Part shown: piece after piece, positions 32,701-44,700 of the stretch | Position numbering within the stretch: position 1 is the stretch's first letter | Layout: each line of letters starts with the position of its first letter | Assembly: GCA_948470475.1 (NCBI GenBank) | Contig: OX419346.1 | Coordinates: 5,143,495 to 5,207,494, forward strand | Direction: 5' to 3' | DNA length: 64,000 nucleotides | DNA from: Galaxea fascicularis | Taxonomy: Eukaryota > Cnidaria > Anthozoa > Scleractinia > Euphylliidae | Translations under genes and position numbers: made by a program | Notes under the pieces: generated by a model | What the model was told of the DNA's origin: nothing | Database searches by the model: none | The model's input: the letters and a program-made list of their open reading frames with translations, nothing else

Positions 32701-35700
32701 TTTTGGCTCAAATTTGCAATTTCGCTGAAACTTTGCCTATTTCAAAGAGGAGTCTAGAAATGATCTTGAAATGCTTCTAAAAACTCCCAAAACATGATTT
32801 CTATTCTTATTTGAGCTGTGTGCAAGATTTTAGCAAAGTTGAAATTTCGACCAAAACCCGAAGGGGTTAACCCATGGTTTTGGCTCAAATTTGCTACTTA
32901 GCTGAAAACTTTGCCTATTTCAAAGAGGAGTATAGAAATGATCTTGAAATGCTTCTAAAAACTTCCAAAACATGATTTCTATTCTTATTTGAGCTGTGTG
33001 CAAGATTTTAGCAAAGTTGAAATTTCGAGCAAACCCCAAAGGGGTTAACCCATGGTTTTGGCTCAAATTTGCAATTTGGCTAAAACTTTGCCTATTTCAA
33101 AGAGGAGTCTAGAAATGATCTTGAAATGCTTCTAAAACCTCCCAAAACATGATTTCTATTCTTATTTGAGCTGTGTGCAAGATTTTAGCAAAGTTGAAAT
33201 TTCCAGCAAAACCCAAAGGGGTTAACCCATTGTTTTGGCTCAAATTTGCTATTTGGCTGAAACTTTTCCTATTTCAAAGAGGAGTCTAGAAATGATCTTG
33301 AAATGCTTCTAAAAACTCCCAAAACATCATTACTATTCTTATTTGAGCTGTGTGCAAGATTTTAGCAAAGTTGAAATTTTGACCAAAACCCAAAGGGGTT
33401 AACCCATGGTTTTGGCTCAAATTTGCAATTTCGCTGAAACTTTGCCTATTTCAAAGAGGAGTCTAGAAATGATCTTGAAATGCTTCTAAAAACTCCCAAA
33501 ACATGATTTCTATTCTTATTTGAGCTGTGTGCGAGATTTTAGCAAAGTTGAAATTTCGACCAAAACCCGAAGGGGTTAACCCATGGTTTTGGCTCAAATT
33601 TGCTACTTGGCTGAAAACTTTGCCTATTTCAAAGAGGAGTATAGAAATGATCTTGAAATGCTTCTAAAAACTTCCAAAACATGATTTCTATTCTTATTTG
33701 AGCTGTGTGCAAGATTTTAGCAAAGTTGAAATTTTGACCAAAACCCAAAGGGGTTAACCCATGGTTTTGGCTCAAATTTGCAATTTGGCTGAAACTTTGC
33801 CTATTTCAAAGAGGAGTCTAGAAATGATCTTGAAATGCTTCTAAAAACTCCCAAAACCTGATTTCTATTCTTATTTGAGCTGTGTGCAAGATTTTAGCAA
33901 AGTTAAAATTTTGACCAACACCCAAACGGGTTAACCCATGGTTTTGGCTCAAATTTGCAATTTGGCTGAAACTTTGCCTATTTCAAAGAGGAGTCTAGAA
34001 ATGATCTTGAAATGCTTCTAAAAACTCCCAAAACATGATTTCTATTCTTATTTGAGCTGTGTGCAAGATTTTAGCAAAGTTGAAATTTTGACCAACACCC
34101 AAAGGGGTTAACTCATGGTTTTGTCTCAAATTTGCACTTTGGCTGAAACTTTGCCTATTTAAAAGAGGAGTCTAGAAATGTTCTTAAAATGCTTCTAAAA
34201 ACTTCCAAAACATGATTTCTATTCTTATTTGAGCTGTGTGCAAGATTTTAGCAAAGTTGAAATTTTGACCAAATCCCAAAGGGGTTAACCCATGGTTTTG
34301 GCTCAAATTTGCAATTTGGCTGAAACTTTGCCTATTTCAAAGAGGAGTCTAGAAATGATCTTGAAATGCTTCTAAAAACTCCCAAAACATGATTTCTTTT
34401 CTTATTTGAGCTGTGTGGAAGATTTTAGCAAAGTTGAAATTTTGACCAACACCCAAAGGGGTTAACCCATGGTTTTGGCTCAAATTTGCAATTTGGCTGA
34501 AACTTTGCCTATTTCAAAGAGGAGTCTAGAAATGATCTTGAAATGCTTCTTAAAACTCCCAAAACATGATTTCTATTCTTATTTGAGCTGTGTGCAAGAT
34601 TTTAGCAAAGTTGAAATTTTGACCAAAACCCAAAGGGGTTAACCCATGGTTTTGGCTCAAATTTGCAATTTGGCTGAAACTTTGCCTATTTCAAAGAGGA
34701 GTCTAGAAATGATCTTGAAATGCTTCTAAAAACTCCCAAAACATGATTTCTATTCTTATTTGAGCTGTGTGCAAGATTTTAGCAAAGTTGAAATTTTGAC
34801 CAACAACCAAAGGGGTTAACTCATGGTTTTGTCTCAAATTTGCACTTTGGCTGAAACTTTGCCTATTTAAAAGACGAGTCTAGAAATGATCTTGAAATGC
34901 TTCTAAAAACTTCCAAAACATGATTTCTATTCTTATTTGAGCTGTGTGCAAGATTTTAGCAAAGTTGAAATTTTGACCAAAACCCAAAGGGGTTAACCCA
35001 TGGTTTTGGCTCAAATTTGCAATTTGGCTGAACCTTTGCCTATTTCAAAGAGGAGTCTAGAAATGATCTTGAAATGCTTCTAAAAACTCCCAAAACATGA
35101 TTTCTATTCTTATTTGAGCTGTGTGTAAGGTTTTAGCAAAGTTGAAATTTTGACCAAAACCCAAAGGGGTTAACCCATGGTTTTGGCTCAAATTTGCAAT
35201 TTGGCTGAAACTTTGCCTATTTCAAAGAGGAGTCTAGAAATGATCTTGAAATGCTTCTAAAAACTCCCAAAACATGATTTCTATTCTTATTTGAGCTGTG
35301 TGTAAGGTTTTAGCAAAGTTGAAATTTTGACCAAAACCCAAAGGGGTTAACCCATGGTTTTGGCTCAAATTTGCAATTTGGCTGAAACTTTGCCTATTTC
35401 AAAGAGGAGTCTAGAAATGATCTTGAAATGCTTCTAAAAACTCCCAAAACATGATTTCTATTCTTATTTGAGCTGTGTGCAAGATTTTAGCAAAGTTGAA
35501 ATTTCGACCAAAACCCGAAGGGGTTAACCCATGGTTTTGGCTCAAATTTGCTACTTGGCTGAAAACTTTGCCTATTTCAAAGAGGAGTCTAGAAATGATC
35601 TTGAAATGCTTCTAAAAACTCCCAAAACATTATTTCTATTCTTATTTGAGCTGTGTGCAAGATTTTAGCAAAGTTGAAATTTCGAGCAAAACCCAAAGGG

Positions 35701-38700
35701 GTTAACCCATGGTTTTGGCTCAAATTTGCAATTTGGCTAAAACTTTGCCTATTTCAAAGAGGAGTCTAGAAATGATCTTGAAATGGTTCTATAACCTCCC
35801 AAAACATGATTTCTATTCTTATTTGAGCTGTGTGCAAGATTTTAGCAAAGTTGAAATTTCCAGCAAAACCCAAAGGGGTTAACCCATGGTTTTGGCTCAA
35901 ATTTGCAATTTGGCTGAAACTTTGCCTATTTCAAAGAGGAGTCTAGAAATGATCTTGAAATGCTTCTAAAAACTCCCAAAACATGATTTCTATTCTTATT
36001 TGAGCTGTGTGCAAGATTTTAGCAAAGTTGAAATTTTGACCAACACCCAAAGGGGTTAACTCATGGTTTTGTCTCAAATTTGTACTTTGGCTGAAACTTT
36101 GCCTATTTAAAAGAGGAGTCTAGAAATGATCTTGAAATGGTTCTAAAAACTTCCAAAACATGATTTCTATTCTTATTTGAGCTGTGTGCAAGATTTTAGC
36201 AAAGTTGAAATTTTGACCAAAACCCAAAGGGGTTAACCCATGGTTTTGGCTCAAATTTGCAATTTGGCTGAAACTTTGCCTATTTCAAAGAGGAGTCTAG
36301 AAATGATCTTGAAATGCTTCCAAAAACTCCCAAAACATGATTTCTATTCTTATTTGAGCTGTGTGCAAGATTTTAGCAAAGTTGAAATTTTGACCACAAC
36401 CCAAAGGGGTTAACCCATGGTTTTGGCTCAAATTTGCAATTTGGCTAAAACTTTGCCTATTTCAAAGAGGAGTCTAGAAATGATCTTGAAATGCTTCTAA
36501 AACCTCCCAAAACATGATTTCTATTCTTATTTGAGCTGTGTGCAAGATTTTAGCAAAGTTGAAATTTTGACCAAAACCCAAAGGGGTTAACCCATTGTTT
36601 TGGCTCAAATTTGCTATTTGGCTGAAACTTTGCCTATTTCAAAGAGGAGTCTAGAAATGATCTTGAAATGCTTCTAAAAACTCCCAAAACATGATTTCTA
36701 TTCTTATTTGAGCTGTGTGCAAGATTTTAGCAAAGTTGAAATTTTGACCAAAACCCAAAGGGGTTAACCCATGGTTTTGGCTCAAATTTGCAATTTGGCT
36801 AAAACTTTGCCTATTTCAAAGAGGAGTCTAGAAATGATCTTGAAATGCTTCTAAAAACTCCCAAAACATGATTTCTATTCTTATTTGAGCTGTGTGCAAG
36901 ATTTTAGCAAAGTTGAAATTTTGACCAAAACCCAAAGGGGTTAACCCATGGTTTTGGCTCAAATTTGCAATTTGGCTGAAACTTTGCCTATTTCAAAGAG
37001 GAGTCTAGAAATGATCTTGAAATGCTTCCAAAAACTCCCAAAACATGATTTCTATTCTTATTTGAGCTGTGTGCAAGATTTTAGCAAAGTTGAAATTTCG
37101 ACCAAAACCCAAAGGGGTTAACCCATGGTTTTGGCTCAAATTTGCAATTTGGCTGAAACTTTGCCTATTTCAAAGAGGAGTCTAGAAATGATCTTGAAAT
37201 GCTTCTAAAAACTCCCAAAACATGATTTCTATTCTTATTTGAGCTGTGTGCAAGATTTTAGCAAAGTTGAAATTTTGACCAACACCCAAAGGGGTTAACT
37301 CATGGTTTTGTCTTAAATTTGCACTTTGGCTGAAACTTTGCCTATTTAAAAGAGGAGTCTAGAAATGATCTTGAAATGCTTCTATAACCTCCCAAAACAT
37401 GATTTCTATTCTTATTGGAGCCATGTGCAAGATTTTAGCAAAGTTGAAATTTTGACCAAAACCCAAAGGGGTTAACCTATGGTTTTGGCTCAAATTTGCA
37501 ATTTGGCTGAAACTTTGCCTATTTCAAAGAGAAGTCTAGAAATGATCTTGAAATGCTTCTAAAAACTCCCAAAACATGATTTCTATTCTTATTTGAGCTG
37601 TGTGCAAGATTTTAGCAAAGTTGAAATTTTGACCAACTTCCAAAGGGGTTAAGTCATGGTTTTGTCTCAAATTTGCAATTTAGGTAAAACTTTGCCTATT
37701 TAAAAGAGGAGTCTAGAAATGATCTTGAAATGCTTCCAAAAACTTCCAAAACATGATTTCTATTCTTATTTGAGCTGTGTGCAAGATTTTAGCAAAGTTG
37801 AAATTTTGACCAAAACCCAAAGGGGTTAACCCATGGTTTTGGCTCAAATTTGCAATTTGGCTAAAACTTTGCCTATTTCAAAGAGGAGTCTAGAAATGAT
37901 CTTGAAATGCTTCTAAAAACTCCCAAAACATGATTTCTATTCTTATTTGAGCTGTGTGTAAGATTTTAGCAAAGTTGAAATTTTGACCAAAACCCAAAGG
38001 GGTTAACCCATGGTTTTGGCTCAAATTTGCAATTTGGCTGAAACTTTGCCTATTTCAAAGAGGAGTCTAGAAATGATCTTGAAATGCTTCTAAAAACTCC
38101 CAAAACATGATTTCTATTCTTATTTGAGCTGTGTGCAAGATTTTAGCAAAGTTGAAATTTCGACCAAAACCCGAAGGGGTTAACCCATGGTTTTGGCTCA
38201 AATTTGCTACTTGGCTGAAAACTTTGCCTATTTCAAAGAGGAGTCTAGAAATGATCTTGAAATGCTTCTAAAAACTCCCAAAACATTATTTCTATTCTTA
38301 TTTGAGCTGTGTGCAAGATTTTAGCAAAGTTGAAATTTCGAGCAAAACCCAAAGGGGTTAACCCATGGTTTTGGCTCAAATTTGCAATTTGGCTAAAACT
38401 TTGCCTATTTCAAAGAGGAGTCTAGAAATGATCTTGAAATGGTTCTATAACCTCCCAAAACATGATTTCTATTCTTATTTGAGCTGTGTGCAAGATTTTA
38501 GCAAAGTTGAAATTTCCAGCAAAACCCAAAGGGGTTAACCCATGGTTTTGGCTCAAATTTGCAATTTGGCTGAAACTTTGCCTATTTCAAAGAGGAGTCT
38601 AGAAATGATCTTGAAATGCTTCTAAAAACTCCCAAAACATGATTTCTATTCTTATTTGAGCTGTGTGCAAGATTTTAGCAAAGTTGAAATTTTGACCAAA

Positions 38701-41700
38701 ACCCAAAGGGGTTAACCCATGGTTTTGGCTCAAATTTGCTATTTGGCTGAAAACTTTGCCTATTTCAAAGAGGAGTCTAGAAATGATCTTGAAATGCTTC
38801 TAAAAACTCCCAAAACATCATTTCTATTCTTATTTGAGCTGTGTGCATGATTTTAGCAAAGTTGAAATTTTGACCAAAACCCAAAGGGGTTAACCCATGG
38901 TTTTGGCTCAAATTTGCAATTTGGCTGAAACTTTGCCTATTTCAAAGAGGAGTCTAGAAATGATCTTGAAATGCTTCTATAAACTCCCAAAACATGATTT
39001 CTATTCCTATTTGAGCTGTGTGCAAGATTTTAACAAAGTTAAAATTTTGACCAAAACCCAAAGGGGTTAACCCATGGTTTTGGCTCAAATTTGCAATTTG
39101 GCTGAAACTTTGCCTATTTCAAAGAGGAGTCTAGAAATGATCTTGAAATGCTTCTAAAAACTCCCAAAACATGATTTCTATTCTTATTTGAGCTGTGTGC
39201 AAGATTTTAGCAAAGTTGAAATTTTGACCAACACCCAAAGGGGTTAACCCATGGTTTTGGCTCAAATTTGCAATTTGGCTGAAACTTTGCCTATTTCAAA
39301 GAGGAGTCTAGAAATGATCTTGAAATGCTTCTTAAAACTCCCAAAACATGATTTCTATTCTTATTTGAGCTGTGTGCAAGATTTTAGCAAAGTTGAAATT
39401 TTGACCAAAACCCAAAGGGGTTAACCCATGGTTTTGGCTCAAATTTGCAATTTGGCTGAAACTTTGCCTATTTCAAAGAGGAGTCTAGAAATGATCTTGA
39501 AATGCTTCTAAAAACTCCCAAAACATGATTTCTATTCTTATTTGAGCTGTGTGCAAGATTTTAGCAAAGTTGAAATTTTGACCAACAACCAAAGGGGTTA
39601 ACTCATGGTTTTGTCTCAAATTTGCACTTTGGCTGAAACTTTGCCTATTTAAAAGACGAGTCTAGAAATGATCTTGAAATGCTTCTAAAAACTTCCAAAA
39701 CATGATTTCTATTCTTATTTGAGCTGTGTGCAAGATTTTAGCAAAGTTGAAATTTTGACCAAAACCCAAAGGGGTTAACCCATGGTTTTGGCTCAAATTT
39801 GCAATTTGGCTGAACCTTTGCCTATTTCAAAGAGGAGTCTAGAAATGATCTTGAAATGCTTCTAAAAACTCCCAAAACATGATTTCTATTCTTATTTGAG
39901 CTGTGTGTAAGATTTTAGCAAAGTTGAAATTTTGACCAAAACCCAAAGGGGTTAACCCATGGTTTTGGCTCAAATTTGCAATTTGGCTGAAACTTTGCCT
40001 ATTTCAAAGAGGAGTCTAGAAATGATCTTGAAATGCTTCTAAAAACTCCCAAAACATGATTTCTATTCTTATTTGAGCTGTGTGCAAGATTTTAGCAAAG
40101 TTGAAATTTCGACCAAAACCCGAAGGGGTTAACCCATGGTTTTGGCTCAAATTTGCTACTTGGCTGAAAACTTTGCCTATTTCAAAGAGGAGTCTAGAAA
40201 TGATCTTGAAATGCTTCTAAAAACTCCCAAAACATTATTTCTATTCTTATTTGAGCTGTGTGCAAGATTTTAGCAAAGTTGAAATTTCGAGCAAAACCCA
40301 AAGGGGTTAACCCATGGTTTTGGCTCAAATTTGCAATTTGGCTAAAACTTTGCCTATTTCAAAGAGGAGTCTAGAAATGATCTTGAAATGGTTCTATAAC
40401 CTCCCAATACATGATTTCTATTCTTATTTGAGCTGTGTGCAAGATTTTAGCAAAGTTGAAATTTCCAGCAAAACCCAAAGGGGTTAACCCATGGTTTTGG
40501 CTCAAATTTGCAATTTGGCTGAAACTTTGCCTATTTCAAAGAGGAGTCTAGAAATGATCTTGAAATGCTTCTAAAAACTCCCAAAACATGATTTCTATTC
40601 TTATTTGAGCTGTGTGCAAGATTTTAGCAAAGTTGAAATTTTGACCAAAACCCAAAGGGGTTAACCCATGGTTTTGGCTCAAATTTGCTATTTGGCTGAA
40701 AACTTTGCCTATTTCAAAGAGGAGTCTAGAAATGATCTTGAAATGCTTCTAAAAACTCCCAAAACATGATTTCTATTCTTATTTGAGCTGTGTGCATGAT
40801 TTTAGCAAAGTTGAAATTTTGACCAAAACCCAAAGGGGTTAACCCATGGTTTTGGCTCAAATTTGCAATTTGGCTGAAACTTTGCCTATTTCAAAGAGGA
40901 GTCTAGAAATGATCTTGAAATGCTTCTAAAAACTCCCAAAACATGATTTCTATTCTTATTTGAGCTGTGTGCAAGATTTTAGCAAAGTTGAAATTTTGAC
41001 CAACACCCAAAGGGGTTAACTCATGGTTTTGTCTCAAATTTGTACTTTGGCTGAAACTTTGCCTATTTAAAAGAGGAGTCTAGAAATGATCTTGAAATGG
41101 TTCTAAAAACTTCCAAAACATGATTTCTATTCTTATTTGAGCTGTGTGCAAGATTTTAGCAAAGTTGAAATTTTGACCAAAACCCAAAGGGGTTAACCCA
41201 TGGTTTTGGCTCAAATTTGCAATTTGGCTGAAACTTTGCCTATTTCAAAGAGGAGTCTAGAAATGATCTTGAAATGCTTCCAAAAACTCCCAAAACATGA
41301 TTTCTATTCTTATTTGAGCTGTGTGCAAGATTTTAGCAAAGTTGAAATTTTGACCACAACCCAAAGGGGTTAACCCATGGTTTTGGCTCAAATTTGCAAT
41401 TTGGCTAAAACTTTGCCTATTTCAAAGAGGAGTCTAGAAATGATCTTGAAATGCTTCTAAAACCTCCCAAAACATGATTTCTTTTCTTATTTGAGCTGTG
41501 TGCAAGATTTTAGCAAAGTTGAAATTTTGACCAAAACCCAAAGGGGTTAACCCATTGTTTTGGCTCAAATTTGCTATTTGGCTGAAACTTTGCCTATTTC
41601 AAAGAGGAGTCTAGAAATGATCTTGAAATGCTTCTAAAAACTCCCAAAACATGATTTCTATTCTTATTTGAGCTGTGTGCAAGATTTTAGCAAAGTTGAA

Positions 41701-44700
41701 ATTTTGACCAAAACCCAAAGGGGTTAACCCATGGTTTTGGCTCAAATTTGCAATTTGGCTAAAACTTTGCCTATTTCAAAGAGGAGTCTAGAAATGATCT
41801 TGAAATGCTTCTAAAAACTCCCAAAACATGATTTCTATTCTTATTTGAGCTGTGTGCAAGATTTTAGCAAAGTTGAAATTTTGACCACAACCCAAAGGGG
41901 TTAACCAATGGTTTTGTCTCAAATTAGCAATTTAGCTGAAACTTTGCCTATTTCAAAGAGGAGTCTAGAAATGATCTTGAAAGGCTTCTAAAACCTCCCA
42001 AAACATTATTTCTATTCTTATTTGAGCTGTGTGCAAGATTTTAGGAAAGTTGAAATTTTGACCAAAACCCAAAGGGGTTAACCCATGGTTTTGGCTCAAA
42101 TTTGCAATTTGGCTGAAACTTTGCCTATTTCAAAGAGGAGTCTAGAAATGATCTTGAAATGCTTCTAAAAACTCCCAAAACATGATTTCTATTCTTCTTT
42201 GAGCTGTGTGTAAGATTTTAGCAAAGTTGAAATTTTGACCAAAACCCAAAGGGGTTAACCCATGGTTTTGGCTCCAATTTGCAATTTGGCTGAAACTTTG
42301 CCTATTTTAAAGAGGAGTCTAGAAATGATCTTGAAATGCTTCTAAAAACTCCCAAAACATGATTTCTATTCTTATTTGAGCTGTGTGCAAGATTTTAGCA
42401 AAGTTAAAATTTTGACAAAAACCCAAAGGGGTTAACCCATGGTTTTGGCTCAAATTTGCAATTTGGCTGAAACTTTCCCTATTTTAAAGAAGAGTCTAGA
42501 AATGATCTTGAAATGCTTCTAAAAACTCCCAAAACATGATTTCTATTATTATTTGAGCTGTGTGCAAGATTTTAGCAAAGTTGAAATTTTGACCAACACC
42601 CAAAAAGGTTAACCCATGGTTTTGGCTCAAATTTGCAATTTGGCTGAAACTTTGCCTATTTCAAAGAGGAGACTAGAAATGATCTTGAAATGCTTCTAAA
42701 AACTCCCAAAACATGATTTCTATTCTTATTTGAGCTGTGTGCAAGATTTTAGCAAAGTTTAAATTTTGACCAACACCCGAAGGGGTTAACCAATGGTTTT
42801 GTCTCAAATTTGCAATTTTGCTGAAACTTTGCCTATTTCAAAGAGGAGTCTAGAAATGATCTTAAAATGCATCTAAAAACTTCCAAAACATGATTTCTAT
42901 TTTTATTTGAGCTGTATGCAAGATTTTAGCAAAGTTGAAATTTCCAGCAAAACCCAAAGGGGTTAACCCATGGTTTTGGCTCAAATTTGCAATTTGGCTG
43001 AAACTTTGCCTATTTCCAAGAGGAGTCTAGAAATGATCTTGAAATGCTTCTAAAAACTCCCAAAACATGATTTCTATTCTTATTTGAGCTGTGTGCAAGA
43101 TTTTAACAAAGTTGAAATTTTGACCAAAACCCAAAGGGGTTAACCCATGGTTTTGGCTCAAATTTGCAATTTGGCTGAAACTTTGCCTATTTAAAAGAGG
43201 AGTCTAGAAATAATCTTGAAATGCTTCTAAAAACTCCCAAAACATGATTTCTATTCTTATTTGAGCTGTGTGCAAGATTTTAGCAAAGTTGAAATTTCGA
43301 CCAAAACCCGAAGGGGTTAACCCATGGTTTTCGCTCAAATTTGCTACTTGGCTGAAATTTTTGCCTATTTCAAAGAGGAGTCTAGAAATGATCTTGAAAT
43401 GCTTCTAAACACTCCCAAAACATGATTTCTATTCTTATTTGAGCTGTGTGCAAGATTTTAGCAAAGTTGAAATTTCGACCAAAACCCGAAGGGGTTAACC
43501 CATGGTTTTGGCTCAAATTTGCAATTTGGCTGAAACTTTGCCTATTTCAAAGAGGAGTCTAGAAATGATCTTGAAATGCTTCTAAAAACTCCCAAAACAT
43601 GATTTCTATTCTTATTTGAGCTGTGTGCAAGATTTTAGCAAAGTTGAAATTTCGACCAAAACCCGAAGGGGTAAACCCATGGTTTTGGCTCAAATTTGCT
43701 ACTTGGCTGAAAACTTTGCCTATTTCAAAGAGGAGTCTAGAAATGATCTTGAAATGCTTCTAAAAACTCCCAAAACATGATTTCTATTCTTATTTGAGCT
43801 GTGTGCAAGATTTTAGCAAAGTTGAAATTTCGAGCAAAACCCAAAGGGGTTAACCCATGGTTTTGGCTCAAATTTGCAATTTGGCTAAAACTTTGCCTAT
43901 TTCAAAGAGGAGTCTAGAAATGATCTTGAAATGCTTCTAAAACCTCCCAAAACATGATTTCTATTCATATTTGAGCTGTGTGCAAGATTTTAGCAAAGTT
44001 GAAATTTCCAGCAAAACCCAAAGGGGTTAACCCATTGTTTTGGCTCAAATTTGCTATTTGGCTGAAACTTTGCCTATTTCAAAGAGGAGTCTAGAAATGA
44101 TCTTGAAATGCTTTTAAAAACTCCCAAAACATCATTTCTATTCTTATTTGAGCTGTGTGCAAGATTTTAGCAAAGTTGAAATTTTGACCAAAACCCAAAG
44201 GGGTTAACCCATGGTTTTGGCTCAAATTTGCAATTTGGCTGAAACTTTGCCTATTTTAAAGAGGAGTCTAGAAATGATCTTGAAATGCTTCTAAAAACTC
44301 CCAAAACATGATTTCTATTCTTATTTGAGCTGTGTGCAAGATTTTAGCAAAGTTGAAATTTTGACCAACACCCAAAGGGGTTAACCCATGGTTTTGGCTC
44401 AAATTTGCAATTTGGCTGAAACTTTGCCTATTTCAAAGAGGAGTCTAGAAATGATCTTGAAATGCTTCTAAAAACTCCCAAAACATGATTTCTATTCTTA
44501 TTTGAGCTGTGTGCAAGATTTTAGCAAAGTTGAAATTTTGACCAACACCCAAAGGGGTTAACCCATGGTTTTGGTTCAAATTTGCAATTTGGCTAAAACT
44601 TTGCCTATTTCAAAGAGGAGACTAGAAATGATCTTGAAATGCTTCTAAAAACTCCCAAAACATGATTTCTATTCTTATTTGAGCTGTATGCAAGATTTTA

